Assembly (NCBI GenBank): GCA_964425585.1
Contig: CAYRMG010000027.1
Coordinates: 1 to 16,373 of the forward strand
From: Aquifex sp964425585
GTDB taxonomy: Bacteria > Aquificota > Aquificia > Aquificales > Aquificaceae
Direction of reading: 5' to 3'
DNA length: 16,373 bases
The position numbers were made by a program, and so were the translations under genes. The notes beneath the pieces were generated by a model. The model had not been told where the DNA came from and did not search any database. It saw nothing but the letters and a program-made list of their open reading frames with translations. This document shows, in pieces, positions 7,819 through 14,096 of this stretch (its first letter is position 1; each line of letters starts with the position of its first letter).

Positions 7819-9166
7819 AGGTTCTGTATTTCCATTTTGCCCCGAGGTTTTTAGCAAGCTTCTCGGTTTTTTTCATATCAACGCCTTCGTAATCAACCGC
7901 GGAAACAATGACCTCAAATCCGAGCTTTTTAGCTTCTCTAATGAACTCAATAACCTTATTAAAAGCATCTTGCTGAACGGGTCTACAGACTTTATTGTAA
8001 GTCTCCTCATCGGGTGCATTGAGACTGACGGAGAAGGTATCAACCAAACCTTTTAACTCTTTCAGTTTTTCCTTGGGAAGAAAGGTAAACATAAGACCGT
8101 TTGTATCAACCCTTACCTTTCCTCCGCGTTCCTTTACCCACTTTGCTATCTTTTTGAGTGCGGAAAATCTTAGTGTAGGCTCTCCGTATCCGCAAAAAAC
8201 AACTTCATCATACTTTTTCGGATTTTCTATCTCCTTTATTACCTCCTCAACGCTCGGGTCTCTTTCTACCCATACCCAGTGGCCTTTTACCCAGAAATTT
8301 CTTTCTCTTTCCCTTTGACAAAAAACGCAGTGAAGGTTGCACTTATTCGTCAGGTTTATATAGAGCTTGTTATTGATAACGTAAGTTACTGTGTTTTTTT
8401 TTACCTCACCGTTCAGATTAAAGGCCTGCTTTGCGTTTTGGGTTGTCATTCTGTCCACATCTTCAAGGGATGTATTTGGAAGGAGCTTCGCAAGAACCTC
8501 CGCGGTGTAAAAAATGTTCGTAGGCTTGTTGGGTTTACCTCTTACGGGTTGGGGTGCCAAAAAGGGTGAGTCTGTCTCAAGCAGTATCCTGCTGGTTGGC
8601 GTTTTTTTCACAACCTCCCTCAAGTTTTCTGCATTTTTATAGGTTATTATGCCCGAGTAGGAAATAAAGAATCCCATATCAACAGCTTTCTTCATAGTTT
8701 CATAACTTCCGGTAAAACAATGCATAACCCCGCCTACCTCATGGGCTCTTTCCTCTTTAAGTATCCTTATAGTTTCTTCCTCCGCTTCCCTCATATGAAT
8801 TACTATCGGAAGCCCCAGCTCCCTTGCTATTTCTATCTGCTTTCTGAAAATCTCTTCCTGTTTTTTGGGGTCCGAATAGTTCTTATAAAAATCAAGGCCT
8901 ATTTCACCTATTGCTTTTACCTTAGGGTTTTTTTCCGCAAGCTCTTTTAGCCAAAGGAGGTCATCATCGTTTACATTATCCGCTTCGTGAGGATGAAAAC
9001 CTATCGCTATGTAAACTTTATCGTATCTATTTGCAAAATCAATAGCGTTCTTTATCGTCTTTCTATCAAAGCCCACGTTTATAAGATACTCAAGCCTGTT
9101 GTCCTTTAATGCTTCCTGTCTATCCTCTTCCTTAAGAAGGTCCAGGTGGCAATGGGTGTCAATCAT
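7802..9166 (-). CDS. TatD family metal-dependent nuclease fused to a radical SAM domain
   Basis: One continuous 454-residue frame. Residues 1-255 are a TatD-type TIM-barrel hydrolase with the metal ligands in place: H5 and H7 (MIDTHCHLD), E88 (GEIGLD), H124 (VIHMRE), H149 (VMHCF) and D199 (LLETDSP). Residues 262-454 are a radical SAM domain: NLTNKCNLHCVFCQ carries the CxxxCxxC cluster ligands C276, C280 and C283, followed by FCGYGEPTL (324-332), VRVDTNG (351-357) and SVSLNAP (379-385). TatD enzymes are 3'-5' DNases or hydrolases; the radical SAM substrate is unknown. A radical SAM family associated with TatD (TIGR04038, from memory) exists, so this is a fused form of a known pairing. The ATG at 9166 has no Shine-Dalgarno. 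It is followed by comF with a 17-base overlap. Confidence 0.92.
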   Translation of the reverse strand: MIDTHCHLDLLKEEDRQEALKDNRLEYLINVGFDRKTIKNAIDFANRYDKVYIAIGFHPHEADNVNDDDLLWLKELAEKNPKVKAIGEIGLDFYKNYSDPKKQEEIFRKQIEIARELGLPIVIHMREAEEETIRILKEERAHEVGGVMHCFTGSYETMKKAVDMGFFISYSGIITYKNAENLREVVKKTPTSRILLETDSPFLAPQPVRGKPNKPTNIFYTAEVLAKLLPNTSLEDVDRMTTQNAKQAFNLNGEVKKNTVTYVINNKLYINLTNKCNLHCVFCQRERERNFWVKGHWVWVERDPSVEEVIKEIENPKKYDEVVFCGYGEPTLRFSALKKIAKWVKERGGKVRVDTNGLMFTFLPKEKLKELKGLVDTFSVSLNAPDEETYNKVCRPVQQDAFNKVIEFIREAKKLGFEVIVSAVDYEGVDMKKTEKLAKNLGAKWKYRTYEVVG

Positions 9167-9175
9167 AAGGATATT

Positions 9176-9204
9176 AATATAAGCCTATTTATGAGCCATG
9201 TATG
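9176..9204 (-). promoter_or_regulatory. Predicted promoter of the tatD-radical SAM gene
   Basis: On the minus strand, CATACA (9204-9199), a 17-bp spacer and TATATT (9181-9176). The -10 matches the consensus at five of six positions; the -35 matches only three. The -10 ends 9 bases before the ATG at 9166, so the transcript would be leaderless or nearly so. No Shine-Dalgarno precedes the ATG. Confidence 0.35.
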
Positions 9205-9253
9205 AGTTTAAAGATGCGAAAACCATACCTTATTTAGGAGGGAGGGTGGTGTC

Positions 9254-9766
9254 ATGAAGAAGTTAATACTTTTCCTGTTGACATTTGTTCTTGTTTCATT
9301 CGGTGAAGAACACGCGAGATTTGTTCAAACTCCCTACAAAGCTCCTTTTAAGGTGGTGGTTGAGTTTTATTTTGATGAACCCGAAAAGATTAGACCGGCA
9401 CTACTTTGGGTTTCAAACATAATATACGTTCTTTCAAACGAACCCTATAACTTCATACCCGGCGAGGATATAGATATTGTTGTAATAATTCACGGAACTG
9501 AGATAGTTACCCTTACTAAGAAGAATAAGGAAAAGTATAAAGATATTTGGGAAAGGATTGAGGGTATGACGATGTATGGTGTCAAGTTCAAGGTTTGTAA
9601 AATGGCTGCCGAACAGCTCTACGGATATTCAGAAAAGGATTTTCCTCCCTTTGTTGAGCTAGTTCCGTCCGCAATTACAGAACTCCTTCACTGGCAACAG
9701 AAAGGTTATGCTTTGCTAATTCCGCGCATTATGGAAATGAAAAGAAGCAGGGAAGAGATAAGGTGA
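9254..9766 (+). CDS. Exported DsrE-like protein
   Basis: The 170-residue protein begins with a clear signal peptide (MKKLILFLLTFVLVSFGEE; cleavage probably near residue 17), so it should act in the periplasm. The mature part resembles the DsrE/DsrF-like fold of COG1416: a first strand KVVVEFYFDEP (33-43), IDIVVIIHGTEI (73-84), and VKFKVCKMAAEQL (110-122), in which C115 matches the conserved cysteine of this group. Cytoplasmic DsrE proteins carry sulfur as persulfides. A role in sulfur chemistry here would suit a chemolithotroph but is inference. Start supported by two GGAGG runs at 9237-9245, the nearer ending eight bases before the ATG. It is divergent from the tatD fusion gene and precedes bpsA. 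Confidence 0.75.
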   Translation: MKKLILFLLTFVLVSFGEEHARFVQTPYKAPFKVVVEFYFDEPEKIRPALLWVSNIIYVLSNEPYNFIPGEDIDIVVIIHGTEIVTLTKKNKEKYKDIWERIEGMTMYGVKFKVCKMAAEQLYGYSEKDFPPFVELVPSAITELLHWQQKGYALLIPRIMEMKRSREEIR

Positions 9767-9774
9767 TATATAAT
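9764..9774 (+). promoter_or_regulatory. Predicted extended -10 promoter of bpsA
   Basis: TGATATATAAT at 9764-9774 contains TATAAT at 9769-9774 and, read one step earlier, TGnTATATA, an extended -10. No good -35 lies 17 bases upstream (AGCAGG). Transcription would start near 9781 and give a leader of about 28 nt with the GGAGG of bpsA. It overlaps the stop region of the DsrE-like gene. Confidence 0.4.
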
Positions 9775-9808
9775 AGTTTTTTCGCAAAATCCCTGCGGAG
9801 GTGAAGGA

Positions 9809-10876
9809 TTGAACGTCCTTGAGGAAATAGCAAAAAAAGTCCAGGATGAGACTAAGGTAAGACTCCACTCAAGGAATGTTGAAAGGGTTCTTCAGGCTCT
9901 TTTAAAAACCGGGGATTTTTGGAAGATTATTGACCTATCGGATATTCCCGTCCCCGCAGCAGCCGGCATAATAAAAAAGTTTATAAGTGAGGGATACGCT
10001 TTTATTGACGACAGCGAAAACATACTGCTAACCCAGAAAGGATACGACCTTATTGCGGAGATCGGTATTGAACCCTACGAGGAACACACCTGCAGAGCTT
10101 GCGAAGGCAGAGGAATACCTTTTTACGACGATAAGGAGCTTTACAGAACCTTTGTAGAGATAGCCAAGGACAGACCCAAGCCCGTTCAAGAATATGACCA
10201 AGGAAGTGTAACACCCGAGACTACTATATCAAGGGTTCTTTTTCTTGACAGCAGAGGTGACCTGAGGGGTAAGGAGATAATAGTCATGGGTGCCGAGGAT
10301 GACCTTACCGGTCTTGCCATAGCCTTAACGAGAAAGGCAAAAAGGGTTTTGATTATAGACATTGACGAAAGATTAATAGATTTTGATAACAGAATAATAA
10401 AAGAACTCGGCATAGAAAATGCCGAGGCAATGGTCTGGGATTTAAGGAATCCTTACACCGAGGATTTTCTCGGTAAGTTTGACGTTTTCATAACGGACCC
10501 GCCCGAAACTTTTGCAGCATTCAGGGCTTTCATAGGAAGGGGAATAGCAACGCTGAAGGATGCAGGATGTGCAGGATACTTCGGCCTCACACTTAGGGAT
10601 AGCTCTATATTCAGGTGGAAAGAGTTTCAGGAAATACTTATAAACGAATACGGTGTAGTGATAACGGACATTATTCAAGATTTTAACCATTACATGAACT
10701 GGGAGTATCATCCCGAAACAAGAGCGGCACAAATAGCTCCCGTAAAGAGAAATCCCACGGACATATGGTATAGATCCGCATGGTATAGGATAGAAACTCT
10801 CCCCGGATTCAAGAGATGGAATGAACCCATCTCAGATGAAGTCTTTTACCTTGATGAGGAAGGCTCTACTACTTAG
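9809..10876 (+). CDS. bpsA: N4-bis(aminopropyl)spermidine synthase (branched-chain polyamine synthase, BpsA)
   Basis: Aminopropyltransferase (old DUF43) that adds two aminopropyl groups from decarboxylated SAM to the N4 of spermidine, making branched polyamines that stabilise nucleic acids in thermophiles. The 355 residues comprise an N-terminal winged-helix domain (about 1-88), a HTCRACEGRG element with a CxxC (C95, C98), and a Rossmann catalytic domain with MGAEDDLTGLA (160-170), IIDIDERLI (182-190), VWDLRNP (209-215) and ITDPPET (228-234). The acidic GAEDD and DPPET motifs are typical of BpsA. The start is TTG at 9809, supported by GGAGG at 9797-9801, seven bases away. The GTG at 9801 runs into a stop after three codons. 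It overlaps the next gene by 23 bases. Confidence 0.92.
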   Translation: MNVLEEIAKKVQDETKVRLHSRNVERVLQALLKTGDFWKIIDLSDIPVPAAAGIIKKFISEGYAFIDDSENILLTQKGYDLIAEIGIEPYEEHTCRACEGRGIPFYDDKELYRTFVEIAKDRPKPVQEYDQGSVTPETTISRVLFLDSRGDLRGKEIIVMGAEDDLTGLAIALTRKAKRVLIIDIDERLIDFDNRIIKELGIENAEAMVWDLRNPYTEDFLGKFDVFITDPPETFAAFRAFIGRGIATLKDAGCAGYFGLTLRDSSIFRWKEFQEILINEYGVVITDIIQDFNHYMNWEYHPETRAAQIAPVKRNPTDIWYRSAWYRIETLPGFKRWNEPISDEVFYLDEEGSTT

Positions 10877-11408
10877 TTTCTTTTTCTTCCTTCTTTCTCT
10901 CCCGATATCCGGGTATATACCCGCGGAAGGAAGGTATTTTGAATTTTCTTATCAAGATTTAAGCTTTTTCATAAATGTTCCCGAGGTTTACAAGGAATTG
11001 ATGGAAAATTTAAAAACACCGGAAGAAGCAAGACCGAGTATTTGGCCTGTTGTGGGTGTGGTAACCTCAAGATACGGATGGAGAAGAAGAGGGAGGTATA
11101 GAGAGTTTCACGCGGGTATAGATATAGCCGCACCAACGGGAACGCCTATAGTTGCCACGGCGGATGGTCTGGTTATATTCAGCGGATACGTGAGGGGATA
11201 CGGATACGTTGTCATAATATACCACGGATACGGATACACAACTCTCTACGCCCACATGTCCGGAAGGGAAGTGAAAACGGGGGAAAGGGTAGTTAAGGGA
11301 AAGGTTATAGGATACGTAGGAAGAACAGGAAGAACTACAGGACCCCATTTACACTACGAAGTGCTAAAATACGGTATAAGACAGAATCCTATACTTTACC
11401 TTCCTTAA
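10854..11408 (+). CDS. Exported M23 family (LytM-type) peptidase
   Basis: Zinc endopeptidase fold acting on peptidoglycan cross-bridges, or a related envelope factor. From the ATG at 10854 the 184 residues begin with a signal peptide (MRKALLLSFFFFLLSLPISG). The LytM metal site is intact: HAGID (H86, D90), LYAHM (H134) and GPHLHYE (H165, H167). TSRYGWRRRGRYREFHAGID (71-90) is the typical entry. There is no coiled coil or LysM domain, so it is a minimal enzyme. Earlier in-frame ATGs at 10821 and 10836 would put a polar extension before the signal peptide, so I chose 10854, but no Shine-Dalgarno decides it. It overlaps bpsA by 23 bases and shares its last four bases with the gene on the other strand. 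Confidence 0.88.
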   Translation: MRKALLLSFFFFLLSLPISGYIPAEGRYFEFSYQDLSFFINVPEVYKELMENLKTPEEARPSIWPVVGVVTSRYGWRRRGRYREFHAGIDIAAPTGTPIVATADGLVIFSGYVRGYGYVVIIYHGYGYTTLYAHMSGREVKTGERVVKGKVIGYVGRTGRTTGPHLHYEVLKYGIRQNPILYLP

Positions 11409-11956
11409 GCCAGTCCTCTCTTTTTCAGCTCATCCTCGTATATTCTTCTCCACAGGATATTCCACTCCGGGCTACCTTCCAGTATATCCCTTGAGTATTT
11501 TCTTATTCTTTTTCTCACCTCTTTTTCTATTTCCTCTTCTATCTTCAAAGCCCCCATAACTATCTCCCTTATTCTTCTTCTGATTACGGGAGGGTCTTCG
11601 TAAATTTCTACGGTATCATCTCTCATTATTAAATCCATAATCTTGTTTATTATCTGATTTAACCTTTCCCTCCTTCCCACGTTTACGTTCATCTCCTCCG
11701 CGAGCTTTCTCTTTACCGCAAGAAATGCAGTTCTGTAATCAATATTTTCCTTTTCAAGAAGTTCAAGGTTCTGCCTGAGAACAGCCTTAGCCTTCTCTTC
11801 GAGTTTTTTTTCCTCCTCCTCCGCCTCTTTAAAAATTCCTATTATCTTTTTTTTAAATGTTGTAGGGTCATCAAGTTCAAGTATTTTTTCTTTGTTCGCA
11901 AGCTCCGCAACTATTGATTCAGCTATAGCCTCTACGAGCCTCTCAGGTAGCTTCAT
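11405..11956 (-). CDS. DUF507 family protein with an internal duplication
   Basis: 183-residue, highly charged, mostly helical cytoplasmic protein of unknown function; I recognise it as DUF507 (PF04368), found in Aquificae and a few other groups. The two halves are related: residues 15-62 align with 106-153 at a constant offset of 91, with Asp-Pro at 30-31 and 121-122, a basic patch after it, and glutamate-rich helices. The likeness continues through the aromatic pairs Y74/W165 and F78/W169. There is no signal peptide, membrane segment or cysteine. The ATG at 11956 lacks a Shine-Dalgarno but has TATAAT 8 bases upstream. It ends tail to tail with the M23 peptidase gene. Confidence 0.85.
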   Translation of the reverse strand: MKLPERLVEAIAESIVAELANKEKILELDDPTTFKKKIIGIFKEAEEEEKKLEEKAKAVLRQNLELLEKENIDYRTAFLAVKRKLAEEMNVNVGRRERLNQIINKIMDLIMRDDTVEIYEDPPVIRRRIREIVMGALKIEEEIEKEVRKRIRKYSRDILEGSPEWNILWRRIYEDELKKRGLA

Positions 11957-11964
11957 TTTAAATC

Positions 11965-11993
11965 ATTATACAAAAGCTATTTTGCATTCATAA
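11965..11993 (-). promoter_or_regulatory. Predicted promoter of the DUF507 gene
   Basis: Minus strand: TTATGA (11993-11988, three of six), a 17-bp spacer and a perfect TATAAT (11970-11965). The -10 ends 8 bases before the ATG at 11956, so the mRNA should be leaderless or have a leader of one or two bases. The bases between (GATTTAAA) contain no Shine-Dalgarno. Confidence 0.45.
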
Positions 11994-12030
11994 GAAGGTG
12001 AAAAAACTCCCCACTATAAAGGTAAAAATT

Positions 12031-12744
12031 TCATAAAAAGTTTTCAAGAAGTTCCTTTACAAACGGTGTGTATTCTCCCCTTTCATCATTTACAACGAGC
12101 GCCTTTTCACACTCAAGGGGTCCCTTTACATTTCTTATACCGATTACTATTGATAACCTTGCATTTTTTGAAAGGGTAGGATAAATAAGGGCAAGGTATC
12201 TGGGGGGTAAATTATACTTTTCCATCAGGGCAAAGGCCCGGGGAATTCTGAAACAGGGCAGGAGGATATTTAAGTAACCTCCGTCCCGTAGAAGATAAGA
12301 AGATGCCTTTATAAAGTCTTCAAGCTTCCCCGTAAGTTCAAAGTGGTAGGGGTCCGGTTTTGGTGAAAACTCGGGAGGGTAAAAGGGAGGATTGGTTATA
12401 ACTACATCAAAGGAAGCCCTCTTAAAGATTTTTTCAATCTCCCTCACATCTCCCTTTATAACCTCAACAAGATTATCAAGGTTGTTTATCTTAACATTTT
12501 TCCTGAGCAGTTTAATCATAAATTCATCAAGCTCTAAGGCCACTACCTTAATGCCGAACTTCTTTGCAAGAGTTATGGAGAGGAATCCGAATCCTGCACC
12601 GAGGTCTATAATACGTGAATTCCTTTTTATACCTCTAATCTTTGATAGAAACAATATGAGATCAACGGAGATTTTGTGTTCGGATGGCTGGTAAAAGAGG
12701 AGTTTTCCCCCGAAAAAGGAAACGGGTTTATCCGTATTTCTCAA
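12031..12744 (-). CDS. TrmN6-like SAM-dependent N6-adenine methyltransferase
   Basis: Rossmann-fold methyltransferase of 237 residues. The SAM loop is IIDLGAGFGFLSI (45-57), the acidic strand end is ALELDEFM (69-76), and the catalytic N6-amino motif NPPFYPP lies at 118-124. The NPPF(Y) form is typical of TrmN6/YfiC, which makes m6A37 in tRNA1-Val of E. coli; the SAM domain is similar to HemK and RsmC too, so the substrate is an inference. The start is a TTG at 12744 inside the atpC 3' end (17-base overlap). No Shine-Dalgarno is visible and no ATG lies before the SAM loop, so coupling to atpC is likely. About 74 bases separate it from the DUF507 gene, which has its own promoter. Confidence 0.82.
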   Translation of the reverse strand: MRNTDKPVSFFGGKLLFYQPSEHKISVDLILFLSKIRGIKRNSRIIDLGAGFGFLSITLAKKFGIKVVALELDEFMIKLLRKNVKINNLDNLVEVIKGDVREIEKIFKRASFDVVITNPPFYPPEFSPKPDPYHFELTGKLEDFIKASSYLLRDGGYLNILLPCFRIPRAFALMEKYNLPPRYLALIYPTLSKNARLSIVIGIRNVKGPLECEKALVVNDERGEYTPFVKELLENFL

Positions 12745-13126
12745 TTATTTCTAAAAGCGTTCTTGCCTTTTCCGCGGTCTTTTCCCATTCTTTCAGTTCT
12801 TCCATCGTTTGAGCGGTTGCCTGCTGTTTTATAGCCCTTTCAAACTCTTCCCTTAATTTTGATTCGGGAGGTAGTTCCCCGAGCTTGTATCCCTCCTCGG
12901 TTAGGATTAAAACTTTTTTGGGAGTTACGTCAAGTATGCCGTAAGTTACCACTATTCCGTTTCTATCGTCTCCGTTGAAGTAAACAAGTCCGGGCTTTAA
13001 AAGAGTCATAAGATACATATGGTTTTCCAGTATTCCTACCTCTCCTTCAACCGTAGGAACGTTTACACTTTCCACTTCTCCGGTATAAAGTAGTCCTTGC
13101 GGAGAAACAACCTCAACCTGTATCAT
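12728..13126 (-). CDS. atpC: F1Fo ATP synthase epsilon subunit
   Basis: Central-stalk subunit that inhibits ATP hydrolysis through its C-terminal helices. The 132 residues have the N-terminal beta-sandwich with EGEVGILENHMYLMTLLKPG (27-46), corresponding to the family GILPGH/PL-T-LKPG motif, and TYGILDVTPKKVLILTE (61-77) in place of the usual GGFLEV strand. A two-helix C-terminal domain follows from about 88 to 132. No other atp gene lies within the window, so it is separate from the usual atpAGDC operon. It lies just after tRNA-Thr on the same strand. The ATG at 13126 has no properly spaced Shine-Dalgarno. Confidence 0.92.
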   Translation of the reverse strand: MIQVEVVSPQGLLYTGEVESVNVPTVEGEVGILENHMYLMTLLKPGLVYFNGDDRNGIVVTYGILDVTPKKVLILTEEGYKLGELPPESKLREEFERAIKQQATAQTMEELKEWEKTAEKARTLLEIIEKYG

Positions 13127-13134
13127 ACCTGTGT

Positions 13135-13163
13135 ATTATCCAATAATTTTCCTATTTATGCAA
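13135..13163 (-). promoter_or_regulatory. Predicted promoter of atpC
   Basis: Minus strand: TTGCAT (13163-13158), a 17-bp spacer and GATAAT (13140-13135). The -35 starts 4 bases beyond the tRNA-Thr CCA end. The -10 ends 8 bases before the atpC ATG, predicting a leaderless mRNA. Read-through from the tRNA promoter is an alternative source of the transcript. Confidence 0.4.
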
Positions 13164-13166
13164 GGA

Positions 13167-13242
13167 TGGAGCCCAGGACCGGACTCGAACCGGCGACCTC
13201 ACCCTTACCAAGGGTGCGCTCTACCGACTGAGCTACCTGGGC
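13167..13242 (-). tRNA. trnT: tRNA-Thr (anticodon GGT)
   Basis: 76-nt cloverleaf with the CCA encoded. Acceptor GCCCAGG pairs with CCTGGGC; the D arm is GCTC-loop-GAGC; the anticodon stem CACCC/GGGTG encloses TTGGTAA, giving anticodon GGT, which reads the Thr codons ACC and ACT. The T arm GCCGG-TTCGAGT-CCGGT has one G-T pair. The discriminator base is T. The GC-rich stems stand out against the AT-rich surroundings, as expected in a hyperthermophile. Confidence 0.97.
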
Positions 13243-13252
13243 TATTTATGGT

Positions 13253-13281
13253 AATTTATCATTGGTGGTAAAAAAATTCAA
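13253..13281 (-). promoter_or_regulatory. Predicted promoter of tRNA-Thr
   Basis: Minus strand: TTGAAT (13281-13276, four of six), a 17-bp spacer that begins with a run of T, and TAAATT (13258-13253, four of six). The -10 ends 10 bases before the mature tRNA 5' end. The -35 overlaps the lpxI stop codon at 13278-13280. Confidence 0.5.
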
Positions 13282-14069
13282 GGTGGGAGACCGAAAACGG
13301 GAATACGGTATTCCCTTGATTTATTTATAAATTCCTCCTTTTCGGTTATGAAAACCTTCCCCGCTTCCAAAAATAAAGCCGACGAACCGACTTCCTTCAT
13401 TACTTCAAGTGTTTTTGGTCCGACCGTAGGAACATCTATTCTAAAGTCCTGGTTCTTTCTTGCAACTTTTATAACGACAGTTTTCTTACCTGCGAGTTTA
13501 CCCCCTCTTTTTATCGTCTCCTGCGTTCCTTCCATCGCTTCAACGGCTACAACCGCTTTATCCTTCACTACAATAGTTTGGCCTATATCCATAGACGCGA
13601 GTTCCTTAGCTATACGAAATCCCCATATTCCGTTTTCAAGAAGCTCTTCATTCGGAAAAAGTCCGTTTATACTTCCCCTATTCGCCAGTATATGGGAAAG
13701 GTAAGGTCTCGGATCTATAAACTCAAATCCCTTTTCTTCAAGAAAGTTCATAAAAATTTTTATTAATGTCTGAGGTCTTCTGTCTTTTGCCTTCCTGAGA
13801 AGGTTAAAAGCGGTTAAGTCCATCTTTAGAAAATCCCTGTATATAAGACTGTGTTCAAACTTTCCCAGCATAACTATTTTCCGAATCCCCTCTTTTTGAA
13901 GAATTTTTAAAAGTTTTCCTACCCTCCCTAAGGGAATCATATAATCCGCCTTAAAGTCTGTTATTCCTTCAACACCTATCACTATAACCTCTTTTCCTTT
14001 TTTCCGAGCGGACGCTTTAAATTCTAAGGGAAGCGTTCCCGCACCCGCCAAGAGCCCTATTCTTTCCAT
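13278..14069 (-). CDS. lpxI: UDP-2,3-diacylglucosamine pyrophosphatase LpxI
   Basis: Hydrolyses UDP-2,3-diacylglucosamine to lipid X and UMP in lipid A synthesis; LpxI (old DUF1009) replaces LpxH in many bacteria. The protein begins MERIGLLAGAGTLPLEF, the family glycine-rich N-terminus. The C-terminal domain carries FRIDVPTVGPKTLEVM (209-224), whose D212 probably corresponds to the catalytic aspartate of Caulobacter LpxI. The 263-residue length is normal. The frame is open upstream to 14138, but those 23 codons lie antisense to the start of rng and precede the conserved N-terminus, so I chose the ATG at 14069. No Shine-Dalgarno is visible. The 3' end overlaps the tRNA-Thr promoter. Confidence 0.92.
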   Translation of the reverse strand: MERIGLLAGAGTLPLEFKASARKKGKEVIVIGVEGITDFKADYMIPLGRVGKLLKILQKEGIRKIVMLGKFEHSLIYRDFLKMDLTAFNLLRKAKDRRPQTLIKIFMNFLEEKGFEFIDPRPYLSHILANRGSINGLFPNEELLENGIWGFRIAKELASMDIGQTIVVKDKAVVAVEAMEGTQETIKRGGKLAGKKTVVIKVARKNQDFRIDVPTVGPKTLEVMKEVGSSALFLEAGKVFITEKEEFINKSREYRIPVFGLPP

Positions 14070-14077
14070 TTTTAAAG

Positions 14078-14088
14078 AGTTTAAAATA
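14078..14088. promoter_or_regulatory. Overlapping divergent -10 elements between lpxI and rng
   Basis: The two start codons are only 27 bases apart (14070-14096). On the plus strand TAAAAT (14082-14087) lies 9 bases before the rng GTG. On the minus strand TATTTT (14088-14083) lies 13 bases, and TAAACT (14083-14078) 8 bases, before the lpxI ATG. No convincing -35 is seen on either side. Both -35 regions would fall inside the opposite gene. Confidence 0.4.
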
Positions 14089-14096
14089 TCTATCTG

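Noticed and set aside
7819..7857. 13-codon N-terminal extension of ComF starting with TTG
   Set aside because: It is wholly inside the tatD fusion gene, has no ribosome-binding site, and makes the protein longer than needed before the zinc ribbon.
8279..8950. Plus-strand open frames inside the tatD-radical SAM gene
   Set aside because: They are antisense shadows of a gene with intact catalytic motifs in both domains; their translations show no recognisable family or coding-like composition.
9186..9235. Promoter for the DsrE-like gene (TTTAAA near 9207 and TTATTT near 9230)
   Set aside because: Both hexamers are poor matches and the -10 would abut the ribosome-binding site, leaving no room for it in the mRNA.
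10821..10853. Earlier ATG starts (10821, 10836) of the M23 peptidase
   Set aside because: They would place polar residues before a well-formed signal peptide and lengthen the overlap with bpsA without a Shine-Dalgarno.
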